This document shows, piece after piece, positions 1-6,215 of a DNA stretch of 18,921 nucleotides. Location: NCBI GenBank assembly GCA_964366455.1, contig CAYISZ010000015.1, forward strand, positions 1 to 18,921. The letters run 5' to 3'. Every line of letters starts with the position of its first letter. Position 1 is the first letter of the stretch. Origin of the DNA: CAZLQR01 sp964366455. GTDB lineage: Bacteria > Patescibacteriota > Microgenomatia > UBA1406 > GWC2-37-13. The notes beneath the pieces were generated by a model that saw nothing but the letters and a program-made list of their open reading frames with translations, ran no database searches and was not told where the DNA came from. Made by a program: the position numbers and the translations under genes.

Positions 1-55
1 CGAACACTCGTTACTGGTTTTGGAGACCAGAATCCTACCACTGAACGACACCCCC
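1..55 (-). tRNA. tRNA-Trp (CCA), 3' part cut off by window edge
   Basis: On the minus strand the acceptor 5' strand GGGGGTG begins at 55. A D-arm follows, then an anticodon stem CTGGT/ACCAG closing the loop CTCCAAA, which gives anticodon CCA (Trp). The variable region and the first half of the T-arm (ending in TTCG) run off the window at base 1, so acceptor closure cannot be checked. The D-stem relies on two G-T pairs. Confidence 0.85.
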
Positions 56-58
56 AAA

Positions 59-133
59 TGGTTTTGCCTTGTCCACCGAAGCCTTCTTGGCGAAGGTGGA
101 GAGACCTCTATTCTACCACTAAACTACGCCCCC
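59..133 (-). pseudogene. Broken Trp-like tRNA interrupted by a palindromic repeat
   Basis: Reading the minus strand from 133, a normal tRNA 5' half is seen: acceptor GGGGGCG (133-127), TA, D-arm, then GAGGTCTC (108-101), the start of an anticodon arm like that of the adjacent tRNA-Trp. The arm is then interrupted at 100-67 by a repeat, after which CAAAACC resumes. Joined together, GGTCTC and CAAAACC rebuild a Trp anticodon loop. No T-arm or matching CGCCCCC acceptor strand follows; the next tRNA begins at 55 instead. I read it as a tRNA remnant. A functional tRNA with an intron is unlikely because the 3' half is absent. Confidence 0.6.
67..100. repeat. CPR-type short palindromic repeat inside the tRNA remnant
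   Basis: The element has complementary ends (TCCACC near 73-78 and GGTGGA at 95-100) around a core GAAGCCTTCTTGGCGAAG. It shares the pattern CCxCCGxAGCCTT...GGCGxAGG with the copy at 3446-3476 inside the DUF2207 gene, but has three extra bases in the centre. The two copies therefore look like members of one dispersed family. Confidence 0.6.
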
Positions 134-206
134 TAAATTAATTTGAAATTTGAAATTCGAAATTTGAATAAAAACTAAAAACTTCAAATTAAAAATTGCT
201 ATTTTG
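134..206. repeat. AT-rich spacer with GAAATTT-type tandem units
   Basis: Between the tRNA remnant and tRNA-Arg lies a run of near-repeats of TTTGAAATTTGAAATTCG type, partly self-complementary. I see no gene or clear promoter in it. Such simple spacers are common beside tRNA genes in these compact genomes. Confidence 0.5.
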
Positions 207-280
207 TGTCCTCGGCGCGACTCGAACGCGCAACCTTCAGATCCGCAATCTGATGCTCTATCCGATTAAGCTACGAAGAC
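207..280 (-). tRNA. tRNA-Arg (GCG)
   Basis: A complete cloverleaf is seen on the minus strand. Acceptor GTCTTCG pairs with CGAGGAC (one G-T), the D-arm is GCTT...GAGC, anticodon stem TCAGA/TCTGA closes loop TTGCGGA (anticodon GCG), and T-stem GCGCG/CGCGC closes TTCGAGT. The discriminator is A. No CCA is encoded. Confidence 0.95.
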
Positions 281-322
281 TGTAGGTATATTTTACCATG
301 AAGAAACTTCAAAGCAGTTCGG

Positions 323-328
323 TATAAT
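323..328 (+). promoter_or_regulatory. -10 box of rarA (leaderless arrangement)
   Basis: TATAAT lies six bases upstream of the rarA ATG, with no purine-rich ribosome binding site between. A transcript starting about seven bases after the box would begin at or next to the ATG, so the mRNA is probably leaderless. Confidence 0.6.
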
Positions 329-334
329 ACCACC

Positions 335-1492
335 ATGGAACCACTCGCGGCAAGAATGCGACCACTCACACTCGCTCAGTTTATTGGCCAAGAACATTTG
401 GTAAGTAAATCTTCCAAAACTAAATCTGCAGGGCCACTACGCATCGCGATTGAGCAAAAACATCTGTTCTCTTTTATCCTTTGGGGACCACCAGGTGTTG
501 GCAAAACAACTCTTGCGCAGATTTATGCGAAGGCGCTCGGAGCTAACTTTCATATTCTGTCTGCGGTGTCTGCAGGCAAAGATGATATCCGAAAAATAGT
601 TGAAGAAACCGGTGAACTTCTTGGTCCACGTGTACTTTTTCTAGATGAGATTCATCGTTTTAACAAAGCACAACAAGACTTCCTTCTCCCCTACGTTGAG
701 TCCGGTCGTTTAACTCTTATTGGCGCCACAACCGAAAATCCCAGCTTCGAAGTTATTCCAGCACTTTTGTCTCGGTGTCGAGTCTTTATTCTTGATGATC
801 TGAATGAAAAAGATCTTAAAACTATTCTTAAAAGAACAAAGGTAAAGATGGACAAAGAATCGGTTGAATGGTTAATCTCAATGTCCGGAGGTGATGCAAG
901 GCAGATGCTGGCAATGGTTGAAAATACTCAGTCCCTTTATAACAAAATCACTATTGAGAACCTCAAGCAAACACTGCAGTCCAAATTTTTGCGCTATGAC
1001 CGCGCCGGAGAGGAGCATTACAACACAATTTCTGCATTCATTAAGTCCATGCGCGCTTCACAGCCAAATGCCGCTCTCTACTACCTTTCTCGTATGTTAA
1101 CTTCTGGCGAAGACCCTGTTTTTGTTGCGCGTCGAATGGTAATTTTTGCCAGTGAGGACATCGGAAATGCACAGCCAACCGCGCTGGTTGTTGCAAATGC
1201 TGTCTTTGAAGCGGTGACAAAAATAGGAATGCCGGAGTGTGGAATAAATCTTAGTCAAGGGGTTATTTATCTTTGTAAAGCTCCGAAAGATCGCACCGCA
1301 TATGATGCCTACGCGATGGCGATGAAGGATGCAAAAGAGCTTGGAAATCTTCCGATTCCTCTTCATTTACGAAACGCTCCGACTAAATTTATGAAAAATA
1401 TCGGCTATGGAAAAGGGTATGAAATGTACGACTCAAACGACTATCTCCCAGCAAAACTCAAAGAAAAGAAGTATTTACATGATAAAAGGTAA
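335..1492 (+). CDS. rarA: RarA/MgsA-type AAA+ ATPase, replication-associated recombination protein A
   Basis: RarA is a cytoplasmic clamp-loader-like AAA+ ATPase that acts at stalled replication forks and single-stranded DNA gaps. Visible motifs are Walker A GPPGVGKTT (residues 51-59), Walker B LFLDEIHRF (101-109), sensor 1 GATTENPSF (130-138) and the arginine-finger segment SRCRV (146-150). The C-terminal half matches the MgsA/RarA oligomerisation region, including RRMVIFASEDIG and the late PLHLRNAPTK motif. At 385 residues it is a little shorter than the usual 410-450 but has every expected block. The ATG at 335 follows a TATAAT box by six bases. It converges on the pafA-like gene with a 24-base gap; I see no strong terminator there. 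Confidence 0.93.
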   Translation: MEPLAARMRPLTLAQFIGQEHLVSKSSKTKSAGPLRIAIEQKHLFSFILWGPPGVGKTTLAQIYAKALGANFHILSAVSAGKDDIRKIVEETGELLGPRVLFLDEIHRFNKAQQDFLLPYVESGRLTLIGATTENPSFEVIPALLSRCRVFILDDLNEKDLKTILKRTKVKMDKESVEWLISMSGGDARQMLAMVENTQSLYNKITIENLKQTLQSKFLRYDRAGEEHYNTISAFIKSMRASQPNAALYYLSRMLTSGEDPVFVARRMVIFASEDIGNAQPTALVVANAVFEAVTKIGMPECGINLSQGVIYLCKAPKDRTAYDAYAMAMKDAKELGNLPIPLHLRNAPTKFMKNIGYGKGYEMYDSNDYLPAKLKEKKYLHDKR

Positions 1493-1516
1493 ATCTTTTC
1501 ATAATGTGCTTGATGC

Positions 1517-2848
1517 TCACCCGAATAATAGTTTAAGCGCTTCATCTACGGCTGGTTTTGAATAATCTCCAATTAAAGGCATGCTTATTTCGGCTCTATC
1601 GGTCTCTAATGAATCCCAATTAACTCTATTTAAATTAAGCTTTCCCAATCTAATAGCTTTACCTCTCAGGACTGCGCGACCTGAAGGGGGCCGATTTATC
1701 GCCGATTTTATTTTTTTTTCAGAAGGGCAGTGACCAGAATAAATTCTACCTTCTTTCCTAAGGCTTACACCTACACCACCAGGAATTAAGTCAAATCTTA
1801 AATCAAGATTACCCATTTCTGAGGGAGTAAGTTCTGGATGTCTTTGTCGAATGCGTTCGTTCGTTTTCATTCTCACAAACCAATCGATTTGGTACAGAAC
1901 AGGATCTTCGGTTCCATACTCAGAAAAACGAGATAATGCATTCAAAACTCTATCCCATTCTCCCAATGTATCCATTTCATCTTTTGAAAATTCAAAGACC
2001 CCCGAAAGTTCTTTGCACTTTTCGAGTAAGTATCTCTGCATTTCAATAGCTGTGGTATTTTTTCCACCCACTAACGGGAGTGTTGCTGAAAGCCCTTCCA
2101 CGCCATCAGCTACATCCCAAGCTGAGTAAAGCGGTCTGTCTAACGCAATTTTCAACTTTATATTACTTTCTAGCAAACGAAGTACCAATGACGTGGTGCC
2201 AAACTTCAATTTTATTGCCCATGGAGATAGGTTTGCGTCACCACACACGACATGAAGTCTTTTTTCTTTTGCCGTACCGTTCCAGTGTTCTTGTCTTGTA
2301 TTCACTAGCGCCTTATGGCTTGTATTTCCATTTCCTACAACTTTTGTAATTCCTTGCATTTTCTGACTCAATTTATAATCATTTTCTCCAAGTTGAATCC
2401 CCGCGCCAGTATAAATAGTTCTGGTGGCAAAATGAGCTGCCAATACGTCTATTTCGAAAGTTCTAACTGCTTCTTCATGAGTAGTTACATTAACTGAAGT
2501 TGAGTAGTTCTCATGCGACCCATAAGTCAACCTTCCATTAGGACTCGCCGCCCTTTTAAAAAGTGAGCCAATTTGTGGTATTTTGCTTGCTGAGTAAGCC
2601 ACTAATGCTTCCCCAGCAAGTTCATGAGTTACCAATTGATCAAGAGTAGCGCATTCTGGAGTGGCATACTCGACCAATCCCATATCTAAATATAGTCTTC
2701 CTCCATTTCCTAAAAAGGTAGCTCTCTGCGGGACACCTGGAAAAACGGGAATGTAATTGATGCTGGATTGATCGGTTTTTTTTCTAGTGAAACTGTACTC
2801 AGTTTCGCTTCCGAAATAACGTTGGACTTGTGGCATTTCCTTTGTCAT
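1517..2848 (-). CDS. pafA: PafA/Dop-family protein, probably a Pup ligase (PafA-like)
   Basis: PafA and Dop are homologous ATP-dependent enzymes of the glutamine-synthetase-like fold. PafA joins the small protein Pup to lysines; Dop deamidates Pup or removes it. Family signatures seen here are GSETEY (13-18), NGGRLYLD with the catalytic Asp at 55, EYATPEC (60-66), GSHENY (110-115), the NTR segment (183-185) and RLHVVCGDANLS (197-208). ETE in the first motif, EYATPEC rather than the EYSAPE typical of Dop, the length of 443, and no room for the Dop-specific loop between residues 18 and 48 all favour PafA. No pup, mpa or proteasome gene lies in the window. The start ATG is nine bases after a TATAAT box; a second in-frame ATG lies four codons downstream. 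The PafA versus Dop choice is moderate; family membership is strong. Confidence 0.85.
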   Translation of the reverse strand: MTKEMPQVQRYFGSETEYSFTRKKTDQSSINYIPVFPGVPQRATFLGNGGRLYLDMGLVEYATPECATLDQLVTHELAGEALVAYSASKIPQIGSLFKRAASPNGRLTYGSHENYSTSVNVTTHEEAVRTFEIDVLAAHFATRTIYTGAGIQLGENDYKLSQKMQGITKVVGNGNTSHKALVNTRQEHWNGTAKEKRLHVVCGDANLSPWAIKLKFGTTSLVLRLLESNIKLKIALDRPLYSAWDVADGVEGLSATLPLVGGKNTTAIEMQRYLLEKCKELSGVFEFSKDEMDTLGEWDRVLNALSRFSEYGTEDPVLYQIDWFVRMKTNERIRQRHPELTPSEMGNLDLRFDLIPGGVGVSLRKEGRIYSGHCPSEKKIKSAINRPPSGRAVLRGKAIRLGKLNLNRVNWDSLETDRAEISMPLIGDYSKPAVDEALKLLFG

Positions 2849-2857
2849 GAAGCGCTA

Positions 2858-2863
2858 ATTATA
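2858..2863 (-). promoter_or_regulatory. Extended -10 box of the pafA-like gene
   Basis: On the minus strand TGGTATAAT sits in the 19-base gap after the DUF2207 stop codon, nine bases before the pafA ATG. The gene could therefore have its own, essentially leaderless, transcript even though it follows the DUF2207 gene closely. Confidence 0.55.
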
Positions 2864-2867
2864 CCAT

Positions 2868-4559
2868 CTACCAACTCCCTCCACCACCGCCTCCTCCGCC
2901 ACCACCAGAAAATCCTCCTGAAAAACCAGAACCACTAGATGAACGCGGAGGTTGACTTGCAACAGAGACTGACTTTAAAGATGAGTCAAGACTAGATGCA
3001 AAAACGGCGCTATTAAACGCACCGACGTGGGTACCCGTATACCAATCGGGCTGCTTAAGATTAATGTCTTTAAAACGCTCGGCCCAGATTTTTTCTACCC
3101 CAAACGCAACCGCAAAGGGTAATAACCGTTCAAACATTATCTGCTTACTCGCCTGAAACGAGAGCTGTCGCTCCTGAGAGCTCAAAAAATTCTTTAAGGA
3201 TCGTGCCATAGCTGCCGCAGATGAACCCAACTGGGTTTTTTTGGCCATATGCAGTCCGAATAAAATTGCAGCAAGAGCTAGCTGAAGATTAAATGTCATA
3301 AATCCTAGAACAGCCATCACTCCATAAAAAACTCTGGTTCTACTAGGGTCTTTTGCAAAAAATCCATCTGCTACCATCTGTTTATAAACCTGAGTCTTTA
3401 TCGACTCAATAGTTGTATATAATTTTGCATCTTTGATCCGAATCCCTTCGCCCGCCGTAGCCTTGGCGTAGGAGGGAAATACTCCGTCTAACAATGACTT
3501 TTCAAACGGTAGAAGAACATCTACTTTTTTGGACTTATTTTCACGACGAAGATAAAAGTCTTTTTTATCCCGCTCTTCAATGCTCATATACCCTCGTCTG
3601 GCAAGATCAACAAATAGAGCGCTAATATCACGATTGCCCACCTTTTCGTCGACCAACGATCCCGCCTCAACCGGTGTTAATTTTCTACCCAAGGAAGTAG
3701 TGGGAGGGTCATACCAAGCGGTAGTTTCTCCAATCAAAGGTCTTGGATCGCGACCGTAGCGAATCCATTTGATTACAATCCAAATTGGGTAAACAGCGTA
3801 CCAAAGTAGCGCGAGTAAAACCACGATTCCAATTATTAATTTTCCGTACCAACGCTCTGAAAATGGAACAAATTTTTCTGCCTGAAGAGTTGCAACCATT
3901 CCATTTGGAAATCCTACAACTACGCTCATCCCCTCCTTTGCTTGCAGGTCGCCCGAAACGAACGATTCAACATTGTCTTTCGATTGCGCAGTGCAGTTAT
4001 TTTCAGTTGAACCAAGCGCTCCTGTGTAACAGGCTAATTTAAGATCATTTCCCGTCACTACTGTGGGCAGCTGCACTATTATCAAAGCCACATCAATCGG
4101 AACCTCCCACTGGTCCCCTGTCCCATTCCAGTACAACTCTGTATGGTCCTTAAAATATGTGAGCGCCCCCTCTACGTTATATCTGATTTCATAACTGTGT
4201 AGTCCGGTAATTGTCTTGTTAGAATCTCCAATCTTCAGTCTCAAATAATCTGGTGGATACAGTGTTGAGTATTGATAAGATTTACCATTTTCATCGGTTA
4301 CACCTTTTACTTTGTACTTAAGTACGTACTTAGTATTGTTTTCACGATAAACAATCGTCGGAATATCTCGGTAAATTCCGTGACGATAGGCATTTCCAAA
4401 ATCGTATGAAATAATCTCCGTTACATCAATCGATCCATTTGTGTTTACCTGAATATTGCTGATGAAGCTATTAATTCTTTCCTCCGCATTCACTGATGGA
4501 GCGCTAATAAATAAAACTGCGACAAGACCCAAGATAAAAAAGAAGAATTTATTTAGCAT
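2868..4559 (-). CDS. DUF2207 family membrane protein with glycine-rich C-terminus
   Basis: A secreted or membrane protein of unknown function. It has an N-terminal signal peptide (about 1-25, ending VNA), an extracellular beta-rich DUF2207 domain (about 26-230, with the family's DFGNAYRHGIYRDIP stretch at 53-67), a membrane helix at 239-264, a cytoplasmic segment containing TPVEAGSLVDEK (295-306), a second hydrophobic region at about 409-438, and a tail ending GGFSGG, a run of glycines and SW, which is typical of the family. Residues 361-371 (FPSYAKATAGE) are encoded by a palindromic repeat inserted in frame. It is divergent from the metallopeptidase gene with only 17 bases between start codons, and is followed by the pafA-like gene after 19 bases. 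The substrate or role is not known. Confidence 0.88.
   Translation of the reverse strand: MLNKFFFFILGLVAVLFISAPSVNAEERINSFISNIQVNTNGSIDVTEIISYDFGNAYRHGIYRDIPTIVYRENNTKYVLKYKVKGVTDENGKSYQYSTLYPPDYLRLKIGDSNKTITGLHSYEIRYNVEGALTYFKDHTELYWNGTGDQWEVPIDVALIIVQLPTVVTGNDLKLACYTGALGSTENNCTAQSKDNVESFVSGDLQAKEGMSVVVGFPNGMVATLQAEKFVPFSERWYGKLIIGIVVLLALLWYAVYPIWIVIKWIRYGRDPRPLIGETTAWYDPPTTSLGRKLTPVEAGSLVDEKVGNRDISALFVDLARRGYMSIEERDKKDFYLRRENKSKKVDVLLPFEKSLLDGVFPSYAKATAGEGIRIKDAKLYTTIESIKTQVYKQMVADGFFAKDPSRTRVFYGVMAVLGFMTFNLQLALAAILFGLHMAKKTQLGSSAAAMARSLKNFLSSQERQLSFQASKQIMFERLLPFAVAFGVEKIWAERFKDINLKQPDWYTGTHVGAFNSAVFASSLDSSLKSVSVASQPPRSSSGSGFSGGFSGGGGGGGGGGSW
3446..3476. repeat. CPR-type palindromic repeat inserted in frame in the DUF2207 gene
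   Basis: The plus strand reads CCCGCCGTAGCC, TTGGCGTAGG, AGGG. On the coding strand this gives CTACGCC and CTACGGC flanking AAGG, translated as SYAKATAGE. I recognise this peptide from many unrelated proteins of CPR genomes. A related copy lies at 67-100. It keeps the reading frame of the host gene. Confidence 0.75.
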
Positions 4560-4576
4560 GATACAATGTTAGCACA
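4560..4576. promoter_or_regulatory. Compact divergent promoter region, DUF2207 / metallopeptidase
   Basis: Seventeen bases separate the two divergent ATG codons. For the plus-strand gene, TACAAT (4562-4567) lies nine bases before its ATG. For the minus-strand gene, TAACAT lies about six bases before its ATG. Both -35 regions would have to fall inside the opposite coding sequence, and both transcripts would be leaderless or nearly so. Confidence 0.4.
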
Positions 4577-4951
4577 ATGAAATATGACAAGGCCCCAGAT
4601 GTAAAAAAGAGAATCGACGCCTTGATTAAAGCTCTTGATTTCACCTACATCAAACCAAAACAAATCTACTGTATTCGCAGTATCGACGCAAAAACGAGAG
4701 CATATGCTCGTATCTGGGGAATGGCAAAGCTTTTTAGCGAGGTCGCAGGCATAGCTCCAACTTATATCATCGAGGTTAATGCAAAGAAGTTCGACAAATT
4801 ATCGGAGCGTGATCAACTCAAGACCTTAGTGCATGAACTAATGCATATTCCCAAGACCTTCTCCGGAGCTTTGCTTTCACATCATGGACCTTACCACCGA
4901 ATCAACGATCGCGAGGTCGAAAAAATTCTAAAAGCAAAGAAGTTTTATTGA
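4577..4951 (+). CDS. Small zinc metallopeptidase-like protein (phage metallopeptidase type)
   Basis: A 124-residue cytoplasmic protein with no signal peptide. Its hallmark is LVHELMHIPKTFSGAL (87-102), containing the zincin motif HELMH (89-93), followed by SHHGPYH, which could supply the third zinc ligand. This arrangement matches the small family usually annotated as putative phage metallopeptidase, found in phages, archaea and CPR bacteria; assignment is from recalled motif similarity. The substrate is unknown. The gene is divergent from the DUF2207 gene and followed by tRNA genes on the other strand. It ends in TGA, which confirms TGA as a stop here. Confidence 0.75.
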   Translation: MKYDKAPDVKKRIDALIKALDFTYIKPKQIYCIRSIDAKTRAYARIWGMAKLFSEVAGIAPTYIIEVNAKKFDKLSERDQLKTLVHELMHIPKTFSGALLSHHGPYHRINDREVEKILKAKKFY

Positions 4952-4964
4952 GCCCAGCAACGTT

Positions 4965-4980
4965 TTCCGATTTATCGGAA
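4965..4980 (+). terminator. Possible hairpin terminator after the metallopeptidase gene
   Basis: TTCCGA and TCGGAA form a perfect six-pair stem around TTTA, 13 bases after the stop codon. Flanking CAGC and GCTG could extend it. No run of T follows, so intrinsic termination is uncertain. Confidence 0.3.
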
Positions 4981-4988
4981 TTGCGCTG

Positions 4989-5072
4989 CGGAGGGTACAG
5001 GATTTGAACCTGTGGACGGTTTTAGCCGTCACGGCTTAGCAAGCCGCTGCATTACCACTCTGCCAACCCTCC
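4989..5072 (-). tRNA. tRNA-Ser (GCT)
   Basis: Acceptor GGAGGGT pairs with ACCCTCC, discriminator G. Anticodon stem CGGCT-type closes loop TTGCTAA (anticodon GCT). A long variable arm (GACGG...CCGTC) is present, as expected for a class II serine tRNA, and the T-stem ACAGG/CCTGT closes TTCAAAT. No CCA is encoded. It is 22 bases from tRNA-Leu. Confidence 0.95.
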
Positions 5073-5094
5073 TACTAAATTTATCTTTTTTGAG

Positions 5095-5178
5095 TGCCAG
5101 AGGGGAGACTTGAACTCCCACGCCCTTGCGAGCACACGATTCTGAATCGTGCTTGTCTGCCAATTCCAACACTCTGGC
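5095..5178 (-). tRNA. tRNA-Leu (CAG)
   Basis: Acceptor GCCAGAG pairs with CTCTGGC, discriminator A. Anticodon stem CACGA/TCGTG closes loop TTCAGAA (anticodon CAG). A class II variable arm (TGCTCGCAAGGGCG) is followed by the T-stem GGGAG/CTCCC. No CCA is encoded. It lies 19 bases downstream of the nucleotidyltransferase gene on the same strand and may be cotranscribed with it and tRNA-Ser. Confidence 0.95.
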
Positions 5179-5197
5179 GGAACTTAACAATTATACC

Positions 5198-6061
5198 TCA
5201 CTTGCCTACGATTCTGCTGTAGTCTCTTGGGTGAAACCAAAGTTTACCGATCTCAATTCTTTCATCCCCCTGTGGCTTAGACATGTATGAGAGTTGGGCA
5301 GTTCTTAAAATCAACTCCATAAAGTTTCCAACCGGACCAAAAGAGAAGTGCGCATTAGTTATTAATTTGCAATTAACCAATGATGAGTAGTGTGGAGAAT
5401 AACTATTGAGGCGCACGTTTGGAAAGAACTTAAGTATCCAGTCATTATGGTTAAGAAACCTTCTGTACGTCTTGTTTACGTCCATAATTGGCATCATCTG
5501 TAGTACCTCATGAGCCATATACTCGGACTGTAAATTTTTGTCTATTTTTAGACTCGATTCGCTGAAGAAAAGATTCAAACAAACTTTATCATTTGCATCT
5601 TTTGAGTTTCTACTTCGTTTGAGGCCGTAAATCCAAGCGAATATGACCGTAATAAATCTAGTAGTCCACAACCTATCTCGCACACTGATAATGAATAAGT
5701 CCACATCGTCACTTTTTTTTGCGTTTAACATTGCTACGCTGCCAGACAGTCCTATCAATCTAATCTGCGGAAATTTCGAAATTAAATTCAAATAATTTCG
5801 TACTCTTGCTATCTTGGTAAGGGAGACTTTGAACTTTGAACTTTTTCCGACTACCTCAGTGTCGGAATCCCGACTTCGAGTCGGGCGATCTTTGAACTTA
5901 TTACGATACCCCCCCTCAGTATATCTGCTCGTCTTGTTGAGGTAGCTTTTTAGCTTATTTTTACTAATTTTCACGGGAAAGAACGTATATATTTCCTCAA
6001 ACGAGGGTTCGTATCCAAACTGAGAGAAGTAGCGGAGTGTCCTATGCAATTTTGTCCTCAT
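5198..6061 (-). CDS. Nucleotidyltransferase-fold protein with N-terminal winged-helix-like region
   Basis: A 287-residue cytoplasmic protein. The core motif is GLSGSVAM (104-111) followed by DDVDLF (118-123), the GS...DxD pattern of the polymerase-beta-type nucleotidyltransferase superfamily, where the two aspartates bind metal. Residues 1-45 form a short helical region (FGYEPSFEEIYTFF...KLKSYL) resembling a winged helix. Residues about 55-80 come from a repeat insertion with two hairpins and look like a linker. I cannot name the substrate. The start ATG follows TATAAT by eight bases; the intervening AGGGGAG is too close to act as a normal ribosome binding site. The neighbouring wecG-type gene suggests nothing definite about its role. 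Confidence 0.75.
   Translation of the reverse strand: MRTKLHRTLRYFSQFGYEPSFEEIYTFFPVKISKNKLKSYLNKTSRYTEGGYRNKFKDRPTRSRDSDTEVVGKSSKFKVSLTKIARVRNYLNLISKFPQIRLIGLSGSVAMLNAKKSDDVDLFIISVRDRLWTTRFITVIFAWIYGLKRSRNSKDANDKVCLNLFFSESSLKIDKNLQSEYMAHEVLQMMPIMDVNKTYRRFLNHNDWILKFFPNVRLNSYSPHYSSLVNCKLITNAHFSFGPVGNFMELILRTAQLSYMSKPQGDERIEIGKLWFHPRDYSRIVGK
5827..5899. repeat. Double-hairpin insertion flanked by CTTTGAACTT copies
   Basis: Two perfect stem-loops sit side by side: TTCCGAC/GTCGGAA (5845-5851 with 5861-5867) and CCCGACT/AGTCGGG (5869-5875 with 5879-5885, loop TCG). The ten-base word CTTTGAACTT occurs at 5827-5836, 5834-5843 and 5890-5899, that is, on both flanks. Removing 5834-5896 would delete exactly 63 bases and keep the nucleotidyltransferase reading frame. 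Confidence 0.6.
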
Positions 6062-6164
6062 ACTCCCCTATTATAGGGGTGCGTTTCCAAAAAAGAGGGC
6101 TTAAAATCGATTTTACAGTGATTTTTATTTTAGACCGTCACAGCAAGCCGAAAGAAAGAATCTG

Positions 6165-6215
6165 GGATGGATCCCCGACCTTGCCTGCCGGCAGGCAGGT
6201 CAAGTCGAGGATGAC
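6165..6215. repeat. Palindromic repeat with TGCCTGCCGGCAGGCA core at the wecG 3' end
   Basis: A 16-base perfect palindrome (6182-6197) is embedded in a longer dyad, GACCT...AGGTC, framed by GGATCCCCGA on the left and GTCGAGGATGAC on the right. This matches a well-known type of dispersed bacterial repeat. On the minus strand it supplies the last six codons (TKSSST) and the TGA stop of the glycosyltransferase gene. Confidence 0.7.

Noticed and set aside
59..133. Intron-containing functional tRNA, or a tRNA-Gly(TCC)
   Set aside because: There is no T-arm and no acceptor strand matching GGGGGCG. The insert is only 34 bases and matches a dispersed repeat, not a group I intron. The supposed TCC loop leaves an unpaired anticodon stem.
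1517..2848. Glutamine synthetase or glutamate-cysteine ligase
   Set aside because: The motifs GSETEY, NGGRLYLD, EYATPEC and RLHVVCGDANLS are specific to PafA/Dop within this fold.
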